A DNA stretch of 64,000 nucleotides from Colocasia esculenta (GCA_014218235.1 CM024760.1:66652961-66716960), one strand, 5' to 3'. Shown: positions 22,701 through 37,700, counted from the first letter of the stretch. The notes: generated by a model not told the origin, from the letters alone. Numbers and translations are program-made.

Positions 22701-25700
22701 CATTTTGGAGCCTTATTATCCGCACAGGTTTGCGAGAAACTTTGGTTATGATCAACGGATCCCTTCAGATTTTGAGTTTCCAGGCCTGACCCGAGCTTTG
22801 CGCCAGCGGACTGTTCACTTGCAAATCCGCATGTGGTGGAATTTATTTCAGCAAGAGTCTCCCACTACAGATATTTCGATTTTGCCTCCTTCTCAGCGAG
22901 GGGATGTGTCACGGAGATATGCTGACTGGTGGGCAAGCCACGGAGGTTGCTTCACACAGCGTTCTGTTGCCATTCGTCAGGTTGAGAGAGATTATTTGCG
23001 CAGACTGGATCGCCCACATTTCCATATTAGGGAGAGATACTTGAAGAAGCATTTTCTGACTCAGCCGCCCAAGTGATAGAAGCTTTTAAGGCAAGGGAAA
23101 ATTCGCAGAAGCGTCCCTTGGCTCAGAGAGAGGCTGGACATGTCGATGCCCCTCTGATTCGCAAGAAGAGTGCTTCAAAGAAAAAGACCAGGGTTGCTGC
23201 CCCGGATCCTACTTCCTCTTATGAATGGTGGTCAGACTTTGTTCATGCCTGTGGGCTACCGCAGGATGCACCTACAGATCTTTACTCTTTCCAGACACTT
23301 TTAGCGATGACTTAGCCAAGAGTGGATAGCATACCTTAGCAGCGTTCTCACTTCTCTTGGACCTCGCCGCGAGGCCTTTCTGGTTCAGAGAGCTCGCACT
23401 TTGGGTGACGTGTGGTCAGCTGTATCTTCGGGCGCCCGTGAGTTGGGCCTTTCTCCTCAGACAGTAATTCCGCAGCCACTTGGGTCTGTTTTGCCTTCAG
23501 GTGAGGATTTAAACATTCATTTGTGGTCAATCTATCTTTTGATAACTTTCCATTGCTGTATTTTTTCTTTTCCCTTTAGGCACTGTGAGCCCTTCTTGCC
23601 ATGTAGCTCGGCCTGAGACCCGTACGGTGCCCAACATCAGCTCACCCACTCCCCCATCTGAGGTGGTCGGCTCTCCTCCTTATGGCGCAGGTAATGACTA
23701 CACCTCCTTTCGTGCTTTTTCTTCCTAAGAGAATGCCTTTCTCATTCATCTTGTTCCATCACAGATGGGGCAAGCTTTTCTCCTCACATCTCTATGCACG
23801 TAGACTCAGTTGGCGCAGTGCATGAGGGTAAGTGTAGTTGTATTTTCCTTGATTTTTTTTTTAAATTTGCCTATATGTCGGACTCGTCTTTTTGACCTCA
23901 TTTGATCGGTGCTCATCCATGCAGATGGTCTGCCCTTTTCCCTCCCTTATTCATCGCCTAGGGTCTTACCTGATACAGTGCAGACTGGTGACTAGCGACT
24001 GATCTTTGTTTTCATTGCTTGTTACTTTCCACGTATGTACATGTTCATGTCCTTTTCTTTCTTTGATCTTAGCAGAGTCTGTAGAGCGACTACCGGCTCC
24101 CTTCAGTCCAATGATCAGAATGACGTGCCTTTACCCTCAGCCCTAGTTGCTCACAAAGGGCTTTCCCAGGATGACGACATAGATGACTGGGATTATGAGA
24201 TAGATGTGACCGACATCCGATTTTAGACCCAAACTGGGATCCCTCGATGGAGGACCCTGATTATCCATGCTTCAGTAAATTATTATTTCCAGTTCTTCCC
24301 CCCCCCCCTTTTTTTTTAACACCAGTCACTGGCTTATTCAACACCTTATGTAACCATGTTTTGTCTTCTTTCAGGCATCCCTTTTGACGACTTGATGGAG
24401 ATGATGCAAGATCCTCCACCCTCCATACACCAAGAGGTACCTTTAGCCAGCCATTATAGACACTGTTGGGTTGGCCACAACTGGTGCCACTTCCCCCCAT
24501 ATCACAGGTATTTTGGCTTTCATTGCTTGCTGCCGGCTTTTGGGTTTCTTTCAATTTTCCTTTTTCACTTACATTGCACATGTTGTTGTTGTTTTTTTTT
24601 TTGCAGCTCCTCTATCGGGTCTTCCTATGACCTGCCACGATACGGAGACTTCTGATCAGCCTTGTCCCTTCGTTCTGAACTAGGTATCCACAACATTCTT
24701 CTGGATTTCATCACATCTGGCAACTCTTTGGTGCGTGTTTCTTATAACAGCCCCTTTTTCTTTATTTCACAGCCACGATCAGCCAGGATGCCCCACAGCT
24801 TACCGCCTTAGACTTCCCAATGGCGACTACAGAGGCAAACGCCGCCGCCAGCCCTTCTGGGACCTTTCAGGTATATATTTCTTTTCATCTCCAGCTTGTC
24901 AGGAGTTCGTCATGATCTTAGCCTTTTACACACATGTTCTTTTAGATGTAGAGAAGCCATTAGATGCTAATGAACCTGGCTCTTTGGAAACTTGTGCGAT
25001 TCCTGACGACCATGGTGAAAATACTGAGCCCCTGTCGGGCGAGACTCAACAGCTTTCCAGCGCCATAGGCAGTATTTCCGACACCGAGGAGGTGTCTTCA
25101 CACCCATCTTGGGCTGTTTCAGGTCCCTCTTTTATCGCTTATCTCTCAAATGTTTCCTTTTGTTCTTTACTTGAAGTGGGTTTTAACTTCTGTGCTTTGG
25201 ATGCATAGGGTGAGCGATCCTCACAGACTCTTGAGATTTGGAGGCCCGACTGGTCACTTCGTGGCGAGGCTATAAGTGCTGCTAGTCAGATTTCCCTGGT
25301 GCGGGGCGAGCATGCATCTCTTCTCTCTACGCAGAAGGAACAATCACTCGTGCATCCCTTTTGCGTATATTGGCCCATTACCTGGACCAATCAGCTGCTG
25401 AGAACATGCGGCGTTCTGTAGACGTGGCGCGAGACTATCTTCTTTGGAGGTGGAGCAGAGCAGGCTCCAGACTGCCATTGCTACCTTAGAGGTCGAGGTT
25501 GACTCCTTGAGGGTAGTGCTGCTGAGGGATAGACTTGCTCGGGAGACTCTGTTTTATTACTTTTTTTTGCATTAGTACATGTACTGGGCCTTTATTTACT
25601 TTCTCCTTCTTGGGCTATCCCAGGGACCTGTCTTGGGATTGAGACCTTTATTCACTATATACATCATACTTTTTGACATCTTGCAACAGTGTGTGTTGAT

Positions 25701-28700
25701 AACAGGGGTTTTAAGGCTTCCCCAAAGCCATGAGTTGTTTGATTCAGAGGATTAGGGCTCCTCCGGGGCCACAACATGTTGTATTAGAGAATGAGGCTTC
25801 TCCCGTGCCGTGCTTTGGGTGAGGGAATTAAAGCTCCCTCAGACTTATAATTTTGATTTTTTTTATTTTTGATTTTTTTTCCACATTACCAATCCTAGCG
25901 CCCTTTCGGGTTTTCGCCACGATTGGCCCCCTTTAGCTTTTTCCGACATGCCTTTGCAGGTTTTCGTGTTGAGGGGTTACCCATTTTTGCCTGAGGCGCC
26001 TTTCGGGTTTTCACCTCAGCTGGGTTTAGGACCTTTTTACCCTTGATCCATCACGATGAAGTGGTAGACCAAGTCCGTCAGGGCACCTCCTTTTTAAGCC
26101 CCTATTTATTCTATTTTTTTTTTCTCTTTTTTTTGTGAGGAATTAAAGGCTTCCCTGAGAGCCGTAAGAATTTGGATTTGGATTTCACTGGGTCGGCCAA
26201 CCTTATGGTGTATTGGCCAGAAGCTTGGGTTTATAGTCAGTAGGAATTAAAGGCTTCCCTAAGGCCATGGATTTAGAGCTGGATTATGCACGGTAGAGAA
26301 TTACAGGCTTCCCTGAGAGCCGTGATGAAGGGGACACTTCTTTCGGTTTCAAATGGTAGGGATTAGAGGCTTCCCCGAGAGCCGTAAATGTGCTTAGAGG
26401 ATTAAGGCTCCTCTGGGGCTCGTGATTTGACTTTTGACCGGTCTTATCGACTTGTTAGCCAAAAACATGGATTTCAACCTTTGGCTGGCCTGGACGGCTT
26501 GTTAGCCTAAAGGTCTAGATTTTGAGCTTTTTGACTGGCCTTGACGGCTTGTTAGCCAAAGAAGCTCGGGACTTGACTTTTGACTGGTCTTGACGACTTG
26601 TTAGCCAAAAGACATGGATTTCAACCTTTGACTGGCCTGGACGGCTTGTTAGCCAAGAGTCGGTATTTTGAGCTTTTTGACTGGCCTTGACGGCTTGTTA
26701 GCCAAAGAAGCTCGGGATTTGACTTTTGACTGGTCTTGACGACTTGTTAGCCAAAAGACATGGATTTCAACCTTTGACTAGCCGGACGGCTGTTAGCCAA
26801 GAGGTCTGGATTTTGAGCTGTTTGACTGGCCTTGACGGCTTGTTAGCCAACGAAGCTGAGATTGACTTTGGCTGGCCTTGACGGCTTGTTAGTCAAAAGA
26901 CATGGATTTCACCTTTGACTGGCCTGGACGGCTTGTTAGCCAAGAGGTCTGGATTTCGAGCTTTTTGACTGGCCTTGACGGCTTGTTAGCCAAAGAAGCT
27001 CGGGATTTGACTTTTGACTGGTCTTGACGACTTGTTAGCCAAAAGACATGGATTTCAACTTTGACTGGCTGGACGGCTTGTTAGCAAGAGGTCTGGATTT
27101 TGAGCTTTTTGACTGGCCTTGACGGCTTGTTAGCCAAAGGAGCTCGAGATTTGACTTTCTCTCTCTCTTTTTTTGGAGTGAGTATCTTCTTTTTTTTTTT
27201 GGTTGGGTTCTCCCTCTCTCTCTTTCTTCGAGCAGAGTTCGAACTTCCCACATTTCTTATAAGGGCGGAAAGACACAATCATCGTTGTGCGGTTATAGCC
27301 CCCTATTTGATTATTCATTTGAATGAATTTAGGGGTTGTTTCGTCATTGACAACTCTTACGNNNNNNNNNNNNNNNNNNNNNNNNNNNNNNNNNNNNNNN
27401 NNNNNNNNNNNNNNNNNNNNNNNNNNNNNNNNNNNNNNNNNNNNNNNNNNNNNNNNNNNNNGGGCATACACATCATGACCATTAAACAGCATTATTGGTC
27501 CCACTTCAAAAAGTAAAGTCCATGTTTCGGAAATAGATCGGTAAATCAAAGATGCTTCAAAGAGCCAATGAGACTCCCACTATTTTCTGTATGAGTGCAC
27601 TTGCAATTAACTTCCTACCATAGATTCAAATGACTAACCAGTGAAGCCCGGTCTCACAAAACTCTCGAATTAGAAAAATGTAATACAAAATCTGAAACTT
27701 GCAGAATATGCAGGGACATTGATTAAAGATAGATAGTGTTCCTAAGACAAGATCCAAAAAGGACAAGCAAAAAGAAGGCAAAGAAACCATCACTGCACAT
27801 GTTAAAGAAAACACATACACGAAATTAAAAAAATGTAAACTATGTCATAGTTTATGTTAGCTGGTATAATTCAGCTATCCTACAAATGTTGTATGCTCGC
27901 CAAACTTTGACTAAATTATTCTCAGTAAGAGAATGCCGAAGAGCAAGTGACATAAAAAAGGCAATAGAGAAGGCAAAGAATCCATCACTGCACATGTTAA
28001 AGAAAAAGCATACACAGAACTTTTAAAAATGTAAAATACGTCATAATTAGAGTTAGCTACTACAATTCAGCTATCCTTCAAATGTTGTATGCTCGCCAAA
28101 CTTTGGCTAAATTATTCTCAGTAAGAGAATGGTGAAGAGCAAGTGACATAAAAAGGACAAATTAGATTCACCTCCTTACAGTGACTTTTTTTGCTGCAAA
28201 AAGTAAAAAGGAGTGGGCAATCTTGGTCCTTTGGAAGGGAGGCCACATTTTGGGCACTTTAAAGTTTAAATGACCCATCCACATGACTGTACTTGCCCTG
28301 GCCTTTTATTATTATTTGGGGTTCTGGGACAGGAAGTAGAAAAGGTCATTAGAGGGAGGCAGCATTTTGACGGTTTAACTAATTAAATCATTTGTCTGAG
28401 ATGAACCTTTTCCAAATTTGAAAAAGGCAGATTTCAATAGATGAAGCAGTTTGCATCTGCATCAACTAACAGGTGTTAGTGTTGTTAACAGGGTGGACGG
28501 GTGGACAATTTTGGAGATGGAAATCTGATAATCTCACAAAAATCAGCATTTAACTAACAAGCACCTCAATAAGGGAAATTATAAGTTGATCCCTAAAAAA
28601 AAACTAAATGCAGCTTCTATTCAACATTATATTGGATCTAAGTTTTAGTTTTTTCACAAAAAATTAGCTGATATTTAGCATTTCTAAATGTAAGCACATG

Positions 28701-31700
28701 TACCTAAGCTCCATCCTCTGCCCATCAACCAATGTAACCACCAAAAACAAAAGAAAATATAATTTTGAATTCTTTCCCCAACATCTTAGTATGGTTCCTC
28801 CAGTATATAACACACAGTTGACTTCAAAATTAAAATTCCAAGTTATTTTCCCTGAAAAGAGAAGAAAATTTTATATAGAACCACAAATTACTGCTGAGCA
28901 AAGAAATAGAAACATAAATACACATTGAAACAGAGAGAGAAATGGTAATGAAGAGATTCAGAGGCATTCACCATGCTCACTTTCCCAATTTACCATTAGC
29001 AGAGAGAGAGATAAAAAAGGTCTAAAGAGAGGTCAAAATAGTTACACATCTGATTGGGAATAAACAAGCAGATGACTACAAAGTTTATCTAGCAAAAACT
29101 TTCCAAATGTCCACTCAAGTGAACATCTTACAACACAACCTTAGGATCACTACACAACCTTAGGATCACTTCCACCAAGGTCCACTTTGTAATGAGAAAA
29201 TGTGCTTACCAACAAGCAACACTAACTTTTTAGAACCTATAGCATAATCTGAAAGGAATAGATTTGACAGAACTACTGTTTCAAGATCCCCTTCAGAAGG
29301 CCTGATTTACGAATGGACATGGCAAGAAACCAAATAATGAACCACTGATCACAAAAGCTAGTGGAACATGTTAGAGATATGCACCTGCAAATTTTCACAT
29401 CTGTAGATCTCTCCAACAGCCAACATCTGCTTTATAATCTCAGTTATCTTTTCCCTTTGACTTTCCATGTAATCTTTTACTGCCCTTTCACTTGAAAGAG
29501 AGGCCAGTTGATGTTCATCTAGCTTTCTGCTTGCCTGTGGAACATTGACATTGAACTAAAAAAGAACAGCTCCAAAAAATTATGCATGTCTGAGATCATT
29601 TACCTGTAATTGCAAAAGTTGTGCGCCATAAAGCTCCCTGCCTTGCTCTTCAAACAAGGATTGTGGAATATCAACGTCAACAATCTAAAACATGTAATTT
29701 GAAGGTCAAAATGCAAGATGAGCATCATATGTAGACATATAAGCCGAATCAACATGCATGAAATTACAGACATGATTTAAGGAATAAAAATTGTTACAGG
29801 AATGAGGTGGTTTAGAAACCAAGGGATTTTATCCATGTTAGAGAACAAGGGAAACTGGTCAAGGAACACAAACATGGAACTGATTCAAGAAACAAGGAAC
29901 TTAAGCAATGTCAGAATTGGCAGACATTAACATCCTAATCTTAAAACACCAATTGACATAAGATAACAATGTCCTACCTGTGTGGTTCATGTTGTCAATC
30001 AGCTTATAAGATAGCCCTGATTTAATTGAATAAATGAGGAATAAACAAAGTCATTTGACAATCCAGCTCAGAAAATAGATGTGATATCTTGACCAGCCAA
30101 GGGCTAAACTGGTTTGGGCATGTGACGTTACTTTGCCCTTCACCCAGATTTAGTGTAGGAAACAATCCTTACTATGTGAACCTTGCATGGAATTGTTAAA
30201 AAACATTGCCACAGGCATGCAAAAGTTACATCTTTTAGACTCCTCCACTTTTTGAATAAGTACTTTGTAAACCCTCCACTGTATGTTAAGCAATGAACGG
30301 ATCATTTGCCTTAAAAATTCTCATGTCACCTTGTTTTAAGAGATGAACTAATCTCTGCTTAAAATTATTCAATACTCTCCAGTCACCTTGCATAGCTGAT
30401 CTAGAATTGCATTATCCGTCGCTTGCTCTCTGGCAGTTTGTTCCACTTCTCTACACCTCTGCAATATTGATTCTTGAACCTGAATCCACAAAGAAAGTCT
30501 TAATGGATATCGGTAAAGAAACAGAAACAATCCAAGTTCGAGAAAAAGGCTATTTAGAATACCCAATCTGTTGGAGAATGATTATACAGACAGTGGACTA
30601 GATTATATACAAGAGGCATGCTATGGTGCCACACTTCTTTGCACCCTATTTCTTGACCCGCAAAAGACAGGTGCCACATGCATGGAAGGCAGAATCAGGC
30701 GATCCGGATCAGGATCGGCTGATTCTGGATCGGATCGGCCATGGCCAATCTAGGCCGATTCCTCTGATTCTATCCGATTCTGATCGAGAATGGGCCGGAT
30801 TGGATTGGGATCGGCCCTGGCCGATTCAGGGGTCTGATCCGATCCTGCCTTCCATGGCCACATGGGCACATGGGGTAACTCTAGGGGGAGGCAATGTGGA
30901 ACTTGTCTGTATAGGCGGCAAAATACGTGTGGCACCCTATCCTTCTACTTAAATCTGGTTTGACATTATTTTCTCATAATTGTAAGAACATGGTAGGAAC
31001 TGAAACCTGATCCAGTGTACTGCATCGAGGAAGTAACTTTTCAGCAAGAGAGTCATCCAGCTCTGGCAGATCTCTGTAGAAAAGTTCTTTGCATACAACC
31101 TAGGGGTAGAAAGGAAGATAGTCAAGGTCCACCACTGAATAACAGAGGCAGGATAATAACAAGATTGCAATATTGACAAACACAGATATTTGAGAACAAA
31201 TGCTGTTAAAGTCAAATTCCACAGATACATAAAACATGAGGAAGCAGCAGGATCCTTGTGAAGAATAGACAAGATTATAATCACCTCAATCAATGAATTG
31301 ATGAGAAAGTTCAACAACAAACAAGGTGCATGGGTTATTCATCAAGGTGTTTTAAATGTTGTGAACACATACTGAAACAAAAAAAATGAAGTTGTGCAGA
31401 AAAGCCAAAAGTACTTTGTCAGGCATGTCATTCATGGAATACAGGTTGATGAAGAGAAATTTACATGAAGCCATTGCTGAGAAGCTTGAAATAGCAAAAA
31501 TTACGACATTGGATTTAAGAAATGCAAATACCATGCTCCAACATGAACCACAAATTAGAGCATAAGACAGTAAATTTACATGCCAAAACAGCTCAAATTT
31601 GCTTAGAAGACTCTCATATCAAGGCTATGTTAGGCTGTTAGCAAGAAAATCTGATTACTTGAAACATTTAATAGAAATATTCGCTCATAGATGTGGGAAT

Positions 31701-34700
31701 GCATATGATGCCACATATCATTTATATTCTCACTTATTGATGTGTGAATGGCTGAATGCATATGGTGATATTTCATTCATAAACTTCAGGTAGTCGGATC
31801 CAACATTCACAAGCAATTAGCTTAAAATTTTATGAAAAATCCCAAGATTCATCAAGGTCATGATCAGCATATTTTAAATGTTACTGGAAATGTTCAGTAT
31901 ATCTCTTGAAAAGGTAAAGATGCCATGTTTCACAATATGTCCACTGTTCTACATACGAAATCATATTCCTACATATTCAATCCTTTTCTGCAACTCAGTC
32001 AATTCCTTGAATACTCATGGGCATGGTTTGTCATGGCGGGGCGAATCGGCCCGATTCCCCCGAATCGAGCGGATCAGGGGCGGGCCGAGTTGTGATCCGC
32101 ATGGATCCGCCGCCCGGCCGCGAATCGAATGGATCCGATCCGATTCCCCGATCCGCCACGATGCGATCCCTGATTCGCCCAAAATCGAGGCGAATCGGGT
32201 CCGATTCGCATGATTATTATATATATATATATATATGATATTTATGTATGTGTGTCAGGCAGGGTTGTGAGGAGTCAGGATCGTCTTCAGGCAGGGTTGT
32301 CAGGATCCTCTTATTTACCTGAATATCATTTAAGTAAATGTTATAATTTATTGTTTCATTTACTTAAGATATTACATGTAAATAAGGAAGTACCCCCATT
32401 TGAATCCAATAAAAATATCAAAAAAATCATATCTCTTACCAATAAAAAGTCAACTCTCCCACCGAAGAAGAAAATCGCGATTTCGATGATTTTAGCGAAA
32501 TGCTAACTTTTTAATCTCTCATAATTTGGTCTATCTAAAAATTTGATAATTCAAATAAACCATATGGAACACTAAAAATCCAAAGTCCGGTAAAAAAAGT
32601 CAAATGTGCATGTGACTTCTCCAAGGGAACCGCTCTCCTACTGACAGTACTCAGTCTGTTTGAGACCTCTTAAGATTTGGTCAAACCTAAACTATCATCA
32701 TTCAAACTCATGAGAATTGTCACTTTCTAGTTTCTCACAATTAGAAAGTAAAAAATCTTATGAGTTTAGGTGATGATAGCTTAAGTTTGACCAAATCCTA
32801 AGATGCCTCGAGCAGACTAAGTGTTGTCAGTAGGAGAGTAGCTCCCTTGGAGAAGTCACATGCACGTTTGACTTTTTTTACCGGACTTTGGATTTTTAGT
32901 GTTCCATATGGTTTATTTGAATTATCAAATTTTTAGATAGACCAAATTATGAGAGATTAAAAAGTTAGCATTTCGTTAAAATCATCGAAATCGCGATTTT
33001 CTTCTTCGGTGGGAGAGTTGACTTTTTATTGGTAAGAGATATGATTTTTTTGATATTTTTATTGGATTCAAATGGGGGGTACTTCTTTATTTACATGTAA
33101 TATCTTAAGTAAATGAAACAATAAATTATAACATTTACTTAAATGATATTCAGGTAAATAAGAGGATCCTGACAACCCTGCCTGAAGACGATCCTGACTC
33201 CTCACAACCCTGCCTGACACACATACATAAATATCATATATATATATATATAATAATCATGCGAATCGGACCCGATTCGCCTCGATTCTGGGCGAATCGG
33301 ATCGCATCAGGGCGGATCCGATTCGCCCCGAATCGGCGATACGTCAAACCATGCTCATGGGTGCAATACTGCAATTCTAGCTTTGATTGGATCTTGGCTC
33401 TCCATTCCTTGTGCACACTTTGGGCCTTGCAATCCTTTTAGTGGTGGGGATCTGGTCGAAAGGCTGATGCAATAAACATGCTTATGATGATACAACAGTT
33501 TAACAATGGTTCTCATACAATTTATAGTTTAGCTCTTTAGTTTCATAGCTACAAGGTAGTTCCAGCTTTAAAAAAAAAAACCTACTATAACTTCATTATC
33601 AAAAGATGAAAGGTATAGAGTTAAGTTTGAGGGGTTGTTCAGGAATACTAGGATTGGAGGAACATAATTAATCCTGAAATGTAAAATTCCATTAACTTTT
33701 CTCTTTGCATTGGCACCCACCTCAAGATTATTTGTAGAATTACCCCACTTATTTTCATATGTTTTAATGTGACCTTGCTAGATTGACATACTTGAAGAAA
33801 TGCCACCACTGTTGTCATCTTTACTATTCCTTTAAGATATTTTATTTAACCTTGCCTACCCTTTGATCAAAATTTAGAAAGATCTCTTATAATGTGCCAG
33901 TCAAAAATACTTCTTTCCATAAGGTATTTTCATCCAAAAACCTAACTTTGATAGTGAGAGTGGAATATTCTTAGCATCTCAAACAGAGGTTAACTGCAAG
34001 CATATTTTTGACACTATAGCATTTAAGAATATTACTAAAAACAATATGAAAATAAGAAGGAAAATTCTGTAAATAAAACAGCAAGTAGGATATTTAAAAA
34101 AAAAATCCTTTTTTAATCATCAAATTGCAGCAGCATATTTCTCAAATTATTCAAGAATGGTCAACATTTTTTAAAAAGCATACCGTAAACTGTGCAAGGA
34201 CACCTCGGAGACTTTCTGTTCCCACGACTCTGGGAATGAAAGTTGAAAAGATCTGGTTTCACCTTGTCTCATACCCTGTATTGAATCAGAAATCCTGGGA
34301 GAAGGTTATCACGTTCTGCTGTATCCAAATGGAATCCTGCAAACATGAAAGATGAAAGAGCTTAGGAAGAAGGGAACAACTTTCCCATGACCCTGGATCT
34401 TGTCTGAATAAACGGTTCACAATATTTAATACATGGAGGAGTCCCTAACACCCTATGGATACTATCAACATGATAATGATCTGCTCATAAGTATGCCAAT
34501 AGATGGATAAACATGTGAAGTAATACAGAGAAAATTAGGGGTGTCTAAGATTATCCTTTTATTCTTATGTTTTGTGTTTTCTGTCAGGAATGACATTACT
34601 AAAGCATCTTCAAATGATGGAATGGTTCCATGAAAAAAGGCTTTTAGTGAGATTTCGTGAATGTATATATGTCCAAGCACATGCAAGCCAAACAGGTGTC

Positions 34701-37700
34701 AATCTTTTACCTCAAGATACTTCACATGGACATGCCATCAAGACTTGCAACAGCCACTAATAAGTTAAATGTTCTAGGACTGCAAGGAATATAGTATTAA
34801 AATCAGGCACAGATGGGGATGCCTAATCCTGATTTGGATCTGGATTGGCTGATCCAATTGAATTGAGTCAATCCACTAAAAAAACCAAAAAAGTATTTAT
34901 ACAAGAAAAACTTCATAAACAAAAATTCAAAAAGTATTTACAGAAATATAAAACTATGTAGGCTATTTTTAGATACCATATGCTCTCTCAGTCAAACCTA
35001 ATCAGCTAGATGGTCAATTCCTCAGAGAATCGGTTGATCCACATAGTCTGGCTGATTTTTGTCCAGTTCAGGCTTATTAGGATAGACAAACCGATTTTAG
35101 TTGTTTTCTAATTTTGTTTCTAAAAACTGTTCTAGAAGCAGATGGCCTTGCTGATCCTTATCCAGATTGGCTGATCCTGCATTCCACATATAACTAGCTG
35201 AAGTTTGAACTTATCCAACTAGAAACAGCAAAAAGTTATACTAAGGATTAAGACAACAAAGGATTAAGCCTGCAGAAACTGTTTGACATCATTTAAACAC
35301 ATTCCAAGTCTGCAACAACAAGAGCACATGTTAATGCTTAAGTGAAATAGGTCTCCAGTTTTGTGAGTTTCTAACAGAAGCAAAGAAAGACCAAAAAGAA
35401 CTTGATTGGAGGTACTCCTACGTAAATAGGCATGTGAACATGAGGACCTTTTATTTTTCGGTCCTCAGCATGCATAGTGAATTATGAATGTCAGAATGTG
35501 TACTTGGGACTTAGACCTTGTACACCTCAACACTATATTTCTTGGCCCAAGTTGTCTACTACCATCAGAAGGTAATGATCTAACCAAGCCTTCATAAAGT
35601 ATCTGTATTATCTGGTGTGCTAAATGCCTGTTACGTAGTAAATGGCCTATCCTGTCCCCCCTCTGTGCTGTACTGGTAGAGTGAATGTGTATGTGTGTGA
35701 GGGGGAGGGAGAGAGAGAGAGAGCATAAAAGAGAGGAGGGAGGGAAGAGGATCAAGACAAGAAGAAAGGAAGAGATCCTCAGACAGGTAGAGAGACAATT
35801 GGATGGCACTATGGCAGTACATACCACCCAGTTCCCCCCACGCCATTCCTCTTTTTGCAATCACTATGAATCTAATTGGCCAAAGGACCCTAACAGGACA
35901 ATTTGGCTATTATGGCCATGCTTCTTTCTTTCCTATCGCCCCTTTCACCAGTACAATTTGCCAAAGTCATTATCTCCACCACTTCCACCCCTTTGGTTAT
36001 GCCTTCGAAACAAGCATTAAGTGGCATGCCCTCATTGAGGTTGCTTTCCTTTTTCCTGGCTACTTATGCCTTTCTACTCATCTTCTATGTCATCCTCCAC
36101 TGCTGTCACTTCTTTTGGCATCACCATTACCTGGCAGCTGCCAAGAAGCTGGAGATGCCTGACCCCCATTTTAACACAACGACCTATACCAAAACCTGAT
36201 GGTCAGGGTGGATTGTGGGAGCCATATCACATTGGTAAATGTACATCAGATGCTAAGGTTGTTGTCTCCATGTGCATATTTGATGTTTTGGAGTTAATAA
36301 AATGAGTTGTTATTGAAACATTTTGCCTGTGTCGTTTATGCACTTATGTGGATTGATTGAGAAAACTTCATGTACATTTAACCTCTTCTCTAATTCTATG
36401 TGAAATGAAGTTCTACAAGTTACAGATGTGTGAGTCCACAAACAGGAGGCAAGGTGAGTGTTTAAGGATGGTACCAGTTCAAACAAGAGGACCGATTTTG
36501 GTTCTTCGGTACCTTTATTGAATTTCATTTCAAATACTTTCGAACTAAGGAAATGCGGTCATCGTCAACCGACTAGAGGAAATTGGTCGACTGATCTACC
36601 CAGTACAGGTTGGCACTGCAGCAGAGAGGAAGTCGGACGACCCAACTTGAAGATTTCGGTCCACCAACCTAGCCAATGTTGTCTAGTGCTGGGACAGTCA
36701 CAAATCAGTCGGGACCCGACTGGGAAATTTCGGACGACCGATAAGTGCAATTTCTGAAGCAGCAGAAGAAGAAGGTTAGCTACACGGCTAAGTCCAGAAT
36801 CGGACGACCGACCTGGTGAAATCGGTCGATTGACCCTGGAAACGCAGTTTCCTATTGTGGTTAGGACTCCTTCAAAGTTTGGATTTAGACGTGATTATCT
36901 TGACACTATGGCCAAGATCAAGTTTTTGGCATGTAGGTATATTAGGGGAGGCCTTTCCACAGAGTTTAAAAGACATAACTTGTTGGAGAATGAATCTTTG
37001 CTTCCGATTAGGTCAAATGGCGAACTAGTGAACCAAAGTTCCTCCAAGAGATTTTCTTCAAGGTTTGCTACATGAAGTCGAAGCCTTAGACATTCTGATT
37101 GTTGTGCAACCATTGTACCATGTCCAGGAAGACTTGTGCAAATTTTGGTGTTCTTCTCTAACGTTTCTCAACAACGCCAAAATAGGGGAAGTCTGAACTT
37201 CGAGTTTACTTTTTATTCTATTGTTCTTTGGGTTGAGAAACTTTACAAAAACTCCTTTCTACATATCTCTTTGTGTGTGTGAGAGTTGTGCTTGTACTTT
37301 ACGAGTGTGTTTGTGAGGGTTTTGAAAACGAGGCTTTTGTCGTTATTGAGACGTGTGTTGTCTCTCTCTCGGTGTGTGTGTGTGGAGGGGTTGAACTCTG
37401 TATTTCCAGCGAAGTTTAGAGTAGTGCGTTGCCACCTCACGTGTGTGAGGGTGGATGTAAGCACACAATCCTTGTGTGGCCGAACCACCTAAACAACTGC
37501 GTACTGTGGTGTGTTTCCTTTACTTCTACCTCCTTCTAGGTACGTTGTTGGCTTGTGGTAACGTGTTTGGTGCGATCATTATTGTTTAGCATATCAAATT
37601 AGTCTAAAATTTTATTTAGTAGTTAACCAATTCACTCCTCACCTCTTGGTTGTACATTGCACTCGTGCACTTCAATTGGCATCAGAGCAGGTTCTCTTTT

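Larger units (their letters stand above)
27462..34962. repeat. Copy B of the duplicated TIG segment, starting at the gap edge
   Basis: It begins at the first base after the 100-N gap and matches 11334 onward almost perfectly to about 34085, then shows many single-base deletions until it ends at 34962. It lacks the E1 insertion. All intron features of copy A recur: the hairpin element at 30625-30936 and the foldback at 32016-33363. The most economical reading is a second haplotype placed in tandem by the assembly. Confidence 0.95.
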
